A stretch of DNA of 64,000 nucleotides from Xanthobacteraceae bacterium. GTDB taxonomy: Bacteria; Pseudomonadota; Alphaproteobacteria; Rhizobiales; Xanthobacteraceae. Below the pieces are notes generated by a model. That model was not told where the DNA came from, did not search any database, and was given only the letters and a program-made list of their open reading frames with translations. The position numbers and the translations under genes were made by a program. The DNA lies in NCBI GenBank assembly GCA_030038995.1, contig JASHQS010000067.1, positions 20,217 through 84,216 on the forward strand. The letters run 5' to 3'. Of this stretch, positions 35,760 through 46,628 are shown piece after piece. Position 1 is the stretch's first letter; each line of letters starts with the position of its first letter.

Positions 35760-37247
35760 CTACCGCTCGCGGGCTGTGTCGCTGACGGCCTCGCGCAATG
35801 GTGACAGCAGATAATCAATGGCGCGGCGCTGTCCGGTCTTGATCTCGACGTTGACCGCCATGCCGGGCATCAGCGCTACCTGTTTGCCGTCGATGTCCAT
35901 GGTGCGTTGCGCCAGCCGGATGGTCGCGGGAAAGACCAGATTCTGCGTCTTCGCCGGCGCCCCCGTCATGGCGCCCTGCGGCCGCGCCGCATTGGCGGCA
36001 TCGCTGAGTTCGGTGGCGTCGCGTTCGTCGACGGCATCGCGCGACACCCTTTCGACGGTGCCGTCGATGGTGCCGTAGCGGGTGAACGGGAACGAGTCGA
36101 CCTTGACCACCGCGTTCTGGCCCGCCGCGACGAAGCCGATGTCCTGGTTGGCGACCATCGCCTTGATCTCGAGCGGCTGGTCGAACGGCACGATGGTGAG
36201 CAACGGTTGGCCGCTCGCCACCACTTGACCCAGGCTCGACACCGCAAGCTGCTGCACGGTGCCGGAAATCGGCGCCCGCAGCACGGTGTGGCTGGCCTTG
36301 GTCTGCGCCTTGATCAAATCCTGCGCGAGGTGATCGCGCTTGCTCTCAACCGCGGCAAGCTTCTGCGCTTGATCGGCGACGAACTGGCTGATGACTTGCT
36401 CGATCTTGCGGCCGAGCGAAGCCATCGCCGCGCCGGTCTCCAGAAGCTGGCCGCGCTCGTCGGTATCGGTCGTGAGCTGCGTCTCGTAGTCCTGCAACGC
36501 CTCGATGGTTTGCGCGCGCGAATCGGCGCCCATGGCTTGCAGCTTCTCGCGCATCGACACGCGTTCCTTCGCCAGCGCGATCAGCTTTTGCCGCTCGGCA
36601 ATGGTGGCTTCGAGCCGCGCCTTGGTCGCGACCTTCTCGGCGAGCTGCGACTTGAGGCTATTGACGGTCGAGCGCAGCTCGGCGAGATCGGCGGCCAGCA
36701 CGCCTGCCTCGCGGCGGCGCACCGGCTCGCTGATGCCGGCGGCAAACGCGATCGGCGCCGGCGCCATGGCTTCGGTCTGGGCGGCGGCAATCGCCGCTTT
36801 GCGTCTTGCCGCCTCGGCGGTCGCGGCTTCGAGATCGCTCGCCTGCGCTTGCCGCTCGGCCGCAGTTTCGGTCGGATCGAGCTCGATCAGAACGTCGCCG
36901 GCGTTGACCCGGCTGCCGTTCTGTACGCGAACGGCCACCACCTTGCCGGCGTCGACCGGCTGCACCACCTTCGATCCGCCGTCCGGCTGGATTTTTCCGG
37001 GCGCGACCGCATAGATGTCGATCCAGCCGAAATACGACCAGGCCAGCGCGCCGAAAAACAGCGCACAGATCGCCAGCAGCAGCGACTTGGCGACCGGCGA
37101 GGGCGGCGTCGCCAGGATCTCGAGCGCGGCCGGCAAGAACTCGCGGTCGGTAGCGGTCAGCTGCGAGGACGCCGTCCGCGCTATGAGCGCCTTGCCGCCG
37201 GATGTTGCGGACGTTGCCGGATGATTTCCTGATTGCACCAAACTCAT
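35760..37247 (-). CDS. HlyD-family type I secretion periplasmic adaptor
   Basis: A 495-residue membrane fusion protein. A single membrane anchor lies at about residues 54-76 (SLLLAICALFFGALAWSYF), after a cytoplasmic N-tail. A lipoyl-like half follows (GKIQPDGGSKVVQPVDAGKVVAVRVQNG), then long heptad coiled coil (about 125-320), the second half-motif (HTVLRAPISGTVQQLAVSSLGQVV) and a beta-barrel region ending DYLLSPLREAVSDTARER, the family C-terminus. It bridges the inner-membrane ABC exporter with an outer-membrane TolC-like channel, which is not in this window. It lies 15 bases after the exporter gene. Confidence 0.93.
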   Translation of the reverse strand: MSLVQSGNHPATSATSGGKALIARTASSQLTATDREFLPAALEILATPPSPVAKSLLLAICALFFGALAWSYFGWIDIYAVAPGKIQPDGGSKVVQPVDAGKVVAVRVQNGSRVNAGDVLIELDPTETAAERQAQASDLEAATAEAARRKAAIAAAQTEAMAPAPIAFAAGISEPVRRREAGVLAADLAELRSTVNSLKSQLAEKVATKARLEATIAERQKLIALAKERVSMREKLQAMGADSRAQTIEALQDYETQLTTDTDERGQLLETGAAMASLGRKIEQVISQFVADQAQKLAAVESKRDHLAQDLIKAQTKASHTVLRAPISGTVQQLAVSSLGQVVASGQPLLTIVPFDQPLEIKAMVANQDIGFVAAGQNAVVKVDSFPFTRYGTIDGTVERVSRDAVDERDATELSDAANAARPQGAMTGAPAKTQNLVFPATIRLAQRTMDIDGKQVALMPGMAVNVEIKTGQRRAIDYLLSPLREAVSDTARER

Positions 37248-37262
37248 GCTCGTCTTAGCGCT

Positions 37263-39527
<2,265 letters not shown>

Positions 39528-39689
39528 CTTCAACCTTGAACTCGGGTGCTTACCGCCGCATGCGCCGCTTGCCACCCGCGATCGGCGATTAACGCTATTT
39601 TTCACAACCTATCAAGCGCTTATTTGACCCGCAGGTGAACATTTTCATAGGGTGAAACGGCGCGCGGTCTTTCAAGCTTTCATCACACG

Positions 39690-40274
39690 ATGAAGATACG
39701 ATTCGCTATGCCTTGGTGTTTAGCCGCTTTGACCGTTCCATTGGCGCTGGTCGCTTTGGGATTGGGTTCGCGCGGGGGCTTTTCCGCACCCTTGACGCAG
39801 CCGGCCGTCAGCGAAGGCGCGGCGTCGCTCGAGCGCGTCGACCTGCGGCGCTCGGCTGATAATCCGTTCAAGCATTGTTTTAAGCGCAAGGAGGCGCGCT
39901 CATGCCGCGGCGTCGGTACCGCGAAGAGTGGCGCAGCCGCGCGCCTGCCGCACCCTGCCGCGTTGCCTGGGCAAAGCGCCGGCCCCGCCGCATCGTCGGG
40001 AACTTTGCATCTGCCGAGCGGTCTGCCATCCGGCGCGGGTTCGGACCGAACCAACGTGAAACGGCAGGTCGAGCCCAGGTCGGCCAAGTCGCAGGCCGAC
40101 ACCGGATTGAAGTTCACCGGCGGCATGGGCGTGCCAACCAACCGCGCGGCCCTGGAAGGCGCGTTGAGCCCCTACCAGCAGCCCAACGGCAACACCAGCG
40201 CATCGACGTCCGGCAAGCCGACCAACGGCATCGAAGAGCAGGGCATGCATTTCGGTTTCGAGTGGCGGTATTAG
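39690..40274 (+). CDS. Small exported protein of unknown function
   Basis: A 194-residue product with a Sec signal peptide (basic MKIR, then a hydrophobic core to about residue 33). The mature part has one Cys pair (residues about 63 and 72 in KHCFKRKEARSC) and is rich in Ser, Gly, Pro and Ala, without a recognised domain. The last third (TGLKFTGGMGVPTNRAALEGALSPY) resembles no family I know. It is divergent from the type I secretion operon. An outer-membrane or secreted role is only inferred. Confidence 0.55.
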   Translation: MKIRFAMPWCLAALTVPLALVALGLGSRGGFSAPLTQPAVSEGAASLERVDLRRSADNPFKHCFKRKEARSCRGVGTAKSGAAARLPHPAALPGQSAGPAASSGTLHLPSGLPSGAGSDRTNVKRQVEPRSAKSQADTGLKFTGGMGVPTNRAALEGALSPYQQPNGNTSASTSGKPTNGIEEQGMHFGFEWRY

Positions 40275-40323
40275 CCGCCACTTCGCGCCGCGGTCGGTGG
40301 CGAATTATTGGACACGCGGCTCG

Positions 40324-41379
40324 CTACTGCCCCTTGGGCTGCACGTCCTTGATCGCGATAGCGGCCTTCACCTGCGCCACGATGTCGGGCGGTGTCGCCA
40401 CGATGGCGTCGACCGCCTGCTGCAGCTCTTCGCCAGACATCGGATTCATGTTCAGGTTCGCCGCTCTGGCGGCGGCGATGAATTGCGGGTCTCGCATCGT
40501 TTCGGCAAAAGCCTGCCGCAGCGCCTTGACCCGGTCGGCCGGTACATTCGGCGCAGTGAGGATCGGCCTGCCGACCGACACGTCGCCCGAGAGCAGCGCC
40601 AGCACCCGGCGCTGGGCGTCGTTGCCGGCAAGCTCGGTCCACAGCGGCACGTCCGGAAGATCACTTTCGCGCCGCGGGCCGATCTGGAACAGAATGTTGA
40701 TGGCATGCTTGCGCAGCCAATCCGGATGGGTGGCTTTCATGGAATCCCAGGAATCGCTGCCGTGGCCGTCGATCTCGTGGCGCTCGACCGCGATATTGAT
40801 GTCGCCGCCGCCCGGATAGCCGGCGATGATCTTGAACTTGCTGCCGAGCAGATTGTCGGAGACCTGCGGATAGAGCACCGAAGGCGAGGTCGCGCCGGTG
40901 GCGCCGATGGCGAGCGGCTTGACCTTGGCCTGCGCAAACGTCGCCACGCCGCTTGCCGCCGACACGTAAAGGATATTGTTCACGACGTTGAGGTTGCCGA
41001 TCCAGTTGAACTTGCGGGCGTCGAACTGGACGCCAGGCTCGCTGAGCACCTGATCGGTCGGCGTCGCCTGGCTCAGGCAGGCGATGACGCTGCCGTCCTG
41101 CGGCGCCACCTTGTACAGCCAGTTCGCCGCGCTACGGCTGCCGGCGCCCGGCATGTTCTGCGGCACGACGATCGGATTGCCCGGAATATACACGCCAATG
41201 AAGCGGCCGAGCATGCGCGCATAAAGGTCGTAGCCGCCGCCCGGGCCGTAGCCGATGACGAGCGTGATGTGCTTGCCGCGATAAAAGTCCGCGACGTTGC
41301 CGGCGCAAGCGGAGCCGGCAAGTCCGACAAGTGCGGCAGCAGCCAATGCAGCGCAGCGGATGCGATGGTTCATGACCAA
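40324..41379 (-). CDS. Bug/TctC-type tripartite tricarboxylate transporter substrate-binding protein
   Basis: A 351-residue periplasmic binding protein of the Bug family. The signal peptide ends near SACAG (residue 26). ITLVIGYGPGGGYDLYARMLGRF and NPIVVPQNMPGAG are the family's substrate-binding start, and WIGNLNVV and IIAGYPGGG further family marks. It would bind a carboxylate or related compound. The matching TctAB membrane proteins are not nearby, as often happens for Bug genes. An ATG two codons later (41373) is an equally good start. An ornithine cyclodeaminase remnant lies just upstream on the same strand. Confidence 0.88.
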   Translation of the reverse strand: MVMNHRIRCAALAAAALVGLAGSACAGNVADFYRGKHITLVIGYGPGGGYDLYARMLGRFIGVYIPGNPIVVPQNMPGAGSRSAANWLYKVAPQDGSVIACLSQATPTDQVLSEPGVQFDARKFNWIGNLNVVNNILYVSAASGVATFAQAKVKPLAIGATGATSPSVLYPQVSDNLLGSKFKIIAGYPGGGDINIAVERHEIDGHGSDSWDSMKATHPDWLRKHAINILFQIGPRRESDLPDVPLWTELAGNDAQRRVLALLSGDVSVGRPILTAPNVPADRVKALRQAFAETMRDPQFIAAARAANLNMNPMSGEELQQAVDAIVATPPDIVAQVKAAIAIKDVQPKGQ

Positions 41380-41382
41380 GCC

Positions 41383-41611
41383 TTACGGTGACGGCCGGAA
41401 GCCGGCTTTATAATAGGCCGAATAATAGGCCGACAAATCGCTGCCCAGCCATTCGGTCGGAATGATCTTGTTCGAAACTTTCCGCCATGGCTTTGCGGTA
41501 GAGAATGCCGCTGGCCGCGGCAAAATCCCGAAACGCCGTCCGCATGGCCTCGATGCACTCGCGCATTGAAAGCAACCGCTGCACGTCCTCGTCGGTTACG
41601 ATGATGGTCAT
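41383..41611 (-). pseudogene. Remnant of an ornithine cyclodeaminase/mu-crystallin family gene
   Basis: The minus strand from ATG 41611 reads TDEDVQRLLSMRECIEAMRTAFRDFA, the N-terminus of the ornithine cyclodeaminase/alanine dehydrogenase (OCD) family. After about 36 residues the sequence no longer fits. In the next frame, KIIPTEWLGSDLSAYY...KAGFRPSP precedes the TAA at 41383-41385 and resembles the C-terminal IPTEW-type end of some family members. The segment between, including NAD-binding and catalytic parts, is missing, so an internal deletion left both ends. A short direct duplication (CGGCCTATTAT twice) lies near 41411-41436. The C-terminal assignment is less sure than the N-terminal one. 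Confidence 0.6.
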
Positions 41612-41759
41612 CGCAGCGGCTCCCGCGCGCCGCCTGCTGCTGCGGCGGTCCAGAGGTTAACGCCAATTGTAGGTTAATGCCGATTGTAAGCTGCTGTCTG
41701 GTTTGGTCCATGGCTATACTGCGGTCTACCGCAAAAGATCAGGCCCTTGGGAGTCGCCA

Positions 41760-42167
41760 ATGATAGTGCATCTGGCCGTCCTCGGTGCGGTTGCTCTGGC
41801 AGCCACTTCGGCTGCCGCCGAAGAACTCGGGCCCAGAGAAGCCTGGGCTTTCATGCTCGGCAAGCCGTTCGCATTGACGTGTTCCGACGGCACCGTCGGG
41901 GAGGGGCGTCTTCTTTCCGATGGGTCGGTGGTCGGGAAGATCAGGGTCGGCAATCGGGGCGAAATGCGATCCGGCACGTTGCCGCCCGGAACGGTTCGCG
42001 TGACCGACACGGGGTTGTGCGCGTACTTCCAGGGCTTGCCGTTTCCACCTTGCCTGAACGTGCGGAAGATCGATCGCCGGCGATTTCACGCATCGATGTC
42101 GATCATGGGCTTCTCCTATTGTCAGATCGACAGCCTGACCCCACGGTCCTTTAGACGCGCACGATGA
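41760..42167 (+). CDS. Small exported protein of unknown function
   Basis: A 135-residue product with a signal peptide ending near SAAA (residue 20). The mature part has four Cys (residues about 41, 86, 97 and 120), likely in disulfide bonds, and short beta-strand-like segments (GEGRLLSDGSVVGKIRVG). No family is recognised. ATG 41760 is preferred because the frame upstream lacks signal-peptide character. It would be periplasmic or secreted. Confidence 0.55.
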   Translation: MIVHLAVLGAVALAATSAAAEELGPREAWAFMLGKPFALTCSDGTVGEGRLLSDGSVVGKIRVGNRGEMRSGTLPPGTVRVTDTGLCAYFQGLPFPPCLNVRKIDRRRFHASMSIMGFSYCQIDSLTPRSFRRAR

Positions 42168-42268
42168 TCGCGACCCGGCTGCGACCCAGTTGACGATAGT
42201 GGCAGCGGCCGGGCATCAAGGCGGGAGCCGGCCGAGCGGTAATCGGCGGGCGGTAGGGAGAGCGATCC

Positions 42269-43198
42269 ATGGCGAACAAGGTCATCATCAGTTGTGCAGT
42301 CACCGGCTCGATCCACACCCCGACCATGTCGGAGGCGCTGCCGATCACGCCCGATCAGATCGCCACCCAGGCGATCGACGCCGCCAAGGCCGGCGCCGCC
42401 ATCCTGCATCTGCACGCCCGCGATCCGAAGGACGGCCGGCCATCGCCCGATCCCGCCATTTTCATGCAGTTTCTGCCGCGTATCAAACAGGCCAGCGACG
42501 CCGTGGTGAACATCACCACCGGCGGCGCGGTCACCATGACGGTCGACCAGCGCATCGCCGCCGCCAATCGGCTGTCGCCGGAAATGTGTTCGCTCAACAT
42601 GGGTTCGATGAATTTCGCGCTCTATCCGATGGCGCGGCGCTACAAGACCTGGAAGTACGATTGGGAGGAAAGCTATCTGCTCAATTCCGACGCTTACATC
42701 TTCCCGAATACGTTTCGCGACATCGAGAAGGTCTACAAGACCTTGGGCGAAGGTCACGGCGTCAAGTTCGAGCACGAGTGCTACGACACCGGGCACCTTT
42801 ATAACCTGGCGCACTGCATCGATCGCGGCCTGTTCAAGCCGCCGGTGTTCCTGCAGCTCATCTTCGGAATTCTGGGCGGCATCGGCCCCGATCTCGACTG
42901 CCTGTTGTTCATGAAGCGCACCGCCGACCGGCTGTTCGGCAAGGATTATCTGTGGTCGGTGCTGGCCGGCGGCCGCCATCAGATGAACTTCTGCACCAAC
43001 GCGGCAATGATGGGCGGCAACGTGCGCGTCGGCCTCGAAGACAGCCTCTATATCGGGCCGGGCAAGCTCGCCGCGAGCAACGCCGAGCAGGTGGCAAAGA
43101 TTCGGCGCATCGTCGAAGAGCTCGGCTACGAAATCGCCACGCCGAACGAGGCGCGGCAAATGCTCGGGCTCAAGGGCGCCGACCGCGTCAAGTTCTAA
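42269..43198 (+). CDS. BKACE-family beta-keto acid cleavage enzyme (DUF849)
   Basis: A 309-residue TIM-barrel protein of the 3-keto-5-aminohexanoate cleavage (BKACE) family. Family features are the N-terminal KVIISCAVTGSIHTP, AGAAILHLHARDPKDGRPS with the metal-binding His pair, NITTGG, and GRHQMNFCTNAAMMGGNVRVGLEDSLY near the C-terminus with the metal/substrate residues. These enzymes cleave a beta-keto acid with acetyl-CoA into acetoacetate and an acyl-CoA; the exact acid differs among subfamilies. It is followed after 30 bases by an SDR gene on the same strand, which suggests a small catabolic pair. Confidence 0.92.
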   Translation: MANKVIISCAVTGSIHTPTMSEALPITPDQIATQAIDAAKAGAAILHLHARDPKDGRPSPDPAIFMQFLPRIKQASDAVVNITTGGAVTMTVDQRIAAANRLSPEMCSLNMGSMNFALYPMARRYKTWKYDWEESYLLNSDAYIFPNTFRDIEKVYKTLGEGHGVKFEHECYDTGHLYNLAHCIDRGLFKPPVFLQLIFGILGGIGPDLDCLLFMKRTADRLFGKDYLWSVLAGGRHQMNFCTNAAMMGGNVRVGLEDSLYIGPGKLAASNAEQVAKIRRIVEELGYEIATPNEARQMLGLKGADRVKF

Positions 43199-43228
43199 CA
43201 GACGCGATCGCTCCTGCGGCCCGCTCGC

Positions 43229-43981
43229 ATGAACCAGATCGACCTCAAAGGCCGCACCGCCATCGTGACCGGCGGCGCGCGCGGCATCGGCTACGCGGCG
43301 GCGCAGCGGCTGTTGGCGTCCGGCGCGTCGGTGGCTTTGTGGGACATCGACGCCGCGGCGCTGGAGCAGGCCGTTGCATCGCTAAAGCAGAGCGGCCGTG
43401 TTCGCTCGGCGGTCGTCGACGTCACGGACGAAGCAAGCATTGCCAACGCTGCCGATGCGCTGATCGGCGAATGGGGCCGGATCGACATTGTCATCAACAA
43501 TGCCGGCATCGCCGGCGGCAATGGGCCGCTGTGGCAGCTTGAACCGGAGGTTTGGCGGCGCGTCGTCGAGGTCAATCTGATCGGCCCTTATCTGGTCTGT
43601 CGCGCCGTGGTGCCGCACATGGTGGCGGCGGGCTACGGCCGCATCGTCAACATCGCCTCGATCGCCGGCAAGGAGGGCAACCCGAACGCCTCGCATTATT
43701 CGGCCTCGAAGGCCGGGCTCATCGCGTTGACAAAATCGCTGGGCAAGGAATTGGCCACTACCGGCGTCCTGGTGAACTGCATCGCGCCGGCCGCGGTCAA
43801 CACCGGGATGTTCCTGCAAATGAGCCAGCAGCATATCGACTACATGCGCAGCAAAATCCCGATGAACCGGCTCCTCGAGGTCGACGAGCTGGCGGCAATG
43901 ATCGCCTGGCTGTCGTCGGAGGAGTGCTCGTTCTCGACCGGCGCCGTGTTCGACATTTCGGGCGGCCGCGCAGTGTATTGA
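43229..43981 (+). CDS. Short-chain dehydrogenase/reductase (SDR)
   Basis: A 250-residue classical SDR. The cofactor motif is TGGARGIGYAAA (residues 14-25), then NNAG, a catalytic Ser in NIASIAGKEG and YSASK with the Tyr and Lys; the end SFSTGAVFDISGGRAVY is the usual C-terminus. The FabG-like form is common, but its partner here is the BKACE gene. It probably oxidises a hydroxyacid to the keto acid that the BKACE enzyme then splits, or reduces such a compound. Confidence 0.9.
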   Translation: MNQIDLKGRTAIVTGGARGIGYAAAQRLLASGASVALWDIDAAALEQAVASLKQSGRVRSAVVDVTDEASIANAADALIGEWGRIDIVINNAGIAGGNGPLWQLEPEVWRRVVEVNLIGPYLVCRAVVPHMVAAGYGRIVNIASIAGKEGNPNASHYSASKAGLIALTKSLGKELATTGVLVNCIAPAAVNTGMFLQMSQQHIDYMRSKIPMNRLLEVDELAAMIAWLSSEECSFSTGAVFDISGGRAVY

Positions 43982-43992
43982 TTATTCTGTTT

Positions 43993-44103
43993 GTCACCCT
44001 GAGGTGCTCGACGCGAAGCGTCGAGCCTCGAAGGGCGACGGCCGAGGCGCTGGGGCCGCTCATCCTTCGAGGCGCGGCTTCGCCGCGCACCTCAGGATGA
44101 CGG
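43993..44103. repeat. Dispersed palindromic repeat (family 2)
   Basis: Inverted repeat with arms GTCACCCTGAGGTGC... and ...GCGCACCTCAGGATGAC, with inner hairpins such as GACGCGAAGCGTC and GGCGCGGCTTCGCCGCGC. It lies between the SDR gene and tRNA-Val. The CACCCTGAGGTGC-type palindrome is frequent in Rhizobiales genomes. Two further unrelated palindromic repeats occur in the window. Confidence 0.75.
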
Positions 44104-44187
44104 GCAACAGGAAGTGCCGATGGTCGAGTAGTCGCCGACGCGCCCTTGACCCGGCGGCCGGCGCGACGCTACATGCACGATGTGAAC

Positions 44188-44262
44188 GGGCGGTTAGCTC
44201 AGTGGGAGAGCACTTCCTTGACATGGAAGGGGTCACAGGTTCAAATCCTGTACCGCCCACCA
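44188..44262 (+). tRNA. tRNA-Val (GAC)
   Basis: A 75-base cloverleaf: acceptor GGGCGGT pairs with ACCGCCC, D arm GCTC/GAGC, anticodon stem CTTCC/GGAAG around loop TTGACAT (anticodon GAC, valine), T arm ACAGG/CCTGT with TTCAAAT, and CCA encoded at the 3' end. All arms pair without mismatch. Confidence 0.97.
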
Positions 44263-44342
44263 TTGTTTTCCAGCGACGTAATCCCGCTGAATTGTTGCTC
44301 CCGGAGCTGCCGTAGCGCGGCAAACCGCGGCTGACTGCGGCT

Positions 44343-45614
44343 TCAGTGACCGAGCAGCACCATCGAGATCTCCGGGATGTACGTAATGATCAAGAGCGCT
44401 GCGAAATTGAGCAGCAGGAACGGCAGCACGCCGAGGTAGATGCGGCTCAGCGGCGCGTTGAAGATCGCCTGCGAGGAAAACAGGTTCAGGCCGAACGGCG
44501 GCGTATACATGCCGAGGCTGAGATTGACCGCGACGATGATGCCGAAGTGAATGGCGTTGACGCCGACGGCGCGCACGATCGGCAGCAATAGCGGCGTGAG
44601 AATAAGAATCGCCGCCGGCGGCTCCAGAAAACTTCCCGCGATCAACAGCCCGACATTGAGAATGAGCAGCAGCTCCCATTTCCCCATGTGCATCGCGTCG
44701 ATCGACGCAACGATCTGCTGCGGAATGCCGCTGGTGGTCAGGAGCCACGAGTAGATGCTGGCCGAGGTTACGATCAGCAGGATCTGGGAGATCAGAAACG
44801 CGGCGTCGACCAGGATTTTCCAGAAGCGGCGAATGTCGACCTCGCGATAGATCACCATGGTCACGAACAGCGAATAGATGACGGCCACGCCGGCGGCCTC
44901 GGTCGGCGTGAACACGCCGCCATAGATGCCGCCGAAGATCACCGCGAGCGTGCCGAGCGCCCAGCTGGCGTCCTTGCTGGTTTTCCAGATCACGTCCCAG
45001 CGCGCACGCGGGCCGAGCGGCACGCGCTTGATCTGCGCGTAGCTGAGCACGAATCCGGCATCGATGATGCCGATGAGAATGCTCGGCAGGATGCCGGCGG
45101 TGAAAAGCTGCACCGCCGATTGCTCGGCTGAAACGGCGTACAAGATCATCGCAATCGACGGCGGAATGACGACCGCGATGGCGCCCGACGAGGCGATCAG
45201 GCCGACGGAGAAGCGTTCGTTGTAGCCACTCTCCTTGAGCGAGGGATAAATCATCCGGCCCATCGCGATCACGGTGCCGACCGCGGTGTGCGACATGGCG
45301 CCGAACAGTTCGGAAGCGGCGACGGTGGTGACGGCGAGCGAGCCGCGCACGCCGCCGACGATCGCCATGACCATGGCGATGATGCGCCGGGCGATGCCGC
45401 CCTGCGCCATGATCTCGCCGGCCAGCACGAAGAACGGCACCGCGAGCAGCGGGAAATTGTCGAGGCCGCCGAACATGTAGGTCTGGATCGCGTCGGTCGG
45501 GATGTTGGCGACGGTCAGCACCGCCACGATCGAGGTGACGAGCAGGATCAGGAAGATCGGAAAGCCGAGCGCCAGCAACAGCACCGGCAGGCCAAAATAG
45601 ACGAGATACGCCAT
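44343..45614 (-). CDS. dctM: TRAP transporter large permease subunit (DctM-like)
   Basis: A 423-residue integral membrane protein with about 12-13 hydrophobic segments, typical of the DctM family of TRAP transporters. Signs include GGLDNFPLLAVPFFVLAGEIMA, MAMVMAIVGGVRGSLAVTTVAASELFGAMSHT (the family membrane-scaffold signature) and PTEAAGVAVIYSL. It should import an organic acid or similar solute using the sodium gradient, with a DctQ subunit and a periplasmic DctP receptor. The DctQ gene is 12 bases upstream on the same strand, but the receptor gene looks broken. Confidence 0.95.
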   Translation of the reverse strand: MAYLVYFGLPVLLLALGFPIFLILLVTSIVAVLTVANIPTDAIQTYMFGGLDNFPLLAVPFFVLAGEIMAQGGIARRIIAMVMAIVGGVRGSLAVTTVAASELFGAMSHTAVGTVIAMGRMIYPSLKESGYNERFSVGLIASSGAIAVVIPPSIAMILYAVSAEQSAVQLFTAGILPSILIGIIDAGFVLSYAQIKRVPLGPRARWDVIWKTSKDASWALGTLAVIFGGIYGGVFTPTEAAGVAVIYSLFVTMVIYREVDIRRFWKILVDAAFLISQILLIVTSASIYSWLLTTSGIPQQIVASIDAMHMGKWELLLILNVGLLIAGSFLEPPAAILILTPLLLPIVRAVGVNAIHFGIIVAVNLSLGMYTPPFGLNLFSSQAIFNAPLSRIYLGVLPFLLLNFAALLIITYIPEISMVLLGH

Positions 45615-45626
45615 CGCCTTGCCGCC

Positions 45627-46139
45627 TTAAGACGTATGCGACAGATCGGGCCCGCCGGCGCCGCGCCGCCCCGTGGTCAAGAGCCGGATCGCCACGAGCA
45701 GCGCCATCAGCACATAGCCGATCGGCACCATGGATTGCGGAACGACAAGCGGAAAATTCGCCGCTTCGCTGCGTTCATCGAACGCGGCGAGCTGCGTGAT
45801 GACCGGCCAGGAAAAGTAGGCGACGGCGATGGCGGCGGCGATCAGCACCAGCTCGGAAAGCAGCATGAGCAGCCGGCGCGGTGTCGGCGGCAGCACCGAG
45901 ATGAGCACGTCCATGCGGATGTGCCGGCCCTGCCAAGCCACCGCGCAACAGCCGGTGAAGACGCAGCCGACCATCAGAAACAGCATGATCTCCTCGGCCC
46001 AGGGAATCGAGACGCTGAAGAAATAGCGGCCGATGATGTTGGCGAAATTGATCAGCACGCTCGCCATCAGGCAGATCGCCGATGCAGCGCGGGTAAAGGC
46101 AAGGAGCCAGGCAACGGCCTTCTCTACGGCGTCGATCAT
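45627..46139 (-). CDS. dctQ: TRAP transporter small permease subunit (DctQ-like)
   Basis: A 170-residue four-helix membrane protein of the DctQ family. The NIIGRYFFSVSIPWAEEIMLFLMVGCVFTGCC segment carries the DctQ motif region with SIPWAEE and the hydrophobic helices around it. It precedes dctM in the operon and makes the membrane complex with it. Upstream, 145 bases away, is only a receptor-gene remnant. Confidence 0.92.
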   Translation of the reverse strand: MIDAVEKAVAWLLAFTRAASAICLMASVLINFANIIGRYFFSVSIPWAEEIMLFLMVGCVFTGCCAVAWQGRHIRMDVLISVLPPTPRRLLMLLSELVLIAAAIAVAYFSWPVITQLAAFDERSEAANFPLVVPQSMVPIGYVLMALLVAIRLLTTGRRGAGGPDLSHTS

Positions 46140-46284
46140 GTTCTACCTGTCGCTTTCAATGGGCTTGCGTCGGCACTTCCAGCTTGGCCCGGCATGGCTG
46201 CCTTTTGTCGGCGCCAACCGCGGCGTTTGACCGCACCTGCGCTGATGTCGCCGCCGTGCTGCCGCGTCGCCGCCGGCTGGGGCC

Positions 46285-46628
46285 TCATTGCAGGCGCTGC
46301 GCCGCTTGCTTGACGATCGCATAGGCAGTTCGGACGGTCGGCTTCTTCTGCGATGCGTCGTCGCCGACGCTCGATAGGATGTTCAGAAACGTCGCCTGCT
46401 CGTCGGCCGGCAGCGTGATCAATTCGCCGCCGTGCTCGGTCCAGCCTTTGCGCGCCTGCTGCACGATGTCGACCGCTTGCGGATTGATGGCGACCGCCTG
46501 AGCCGCGGCATGCGACGTTAATTGATCGAGGCCGCTGTTGCAACGCGGCGCCGCACTGTCGCCGAGGCCAAAAAGTGCGGCTGCGCGGCCATTGCAATAG
46601 GCGCCATGCCGGCCAATGCGACGGTGGC
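46285..46628 (-). pseudogene. Remnant of a TRAP transporter substrate-binding protein gene (dctP-type)
   Basis: The minus strand from about 46500 to the TGA at 46285-46287 reads RKGWTEHGGELITLPADEQ...LSSVGDD, then KKPTVRTAYAIVKQAAQRLQ, the usual C-terminal tail of a DctP-family receptor. Close to the upstream end, in another frame, is a hydrophobic stretch ATVALAGMAPIAMAAQP with signal-peptide character that directly abuts the dsbB stop (46629). Between these ends only about 150 bases remain where some 250 codons are expected, and no start codon or ribosome site is present. This looks like an internal deletion that removed the receptor body. It leaves the DctQM permease without its own receptor. 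Confidence 0.6.

Noticed and set aside
39690..40274. Secretion substrate of the type I system
   Set aside because: It has a Sec signal peptide, which excludes type I export.
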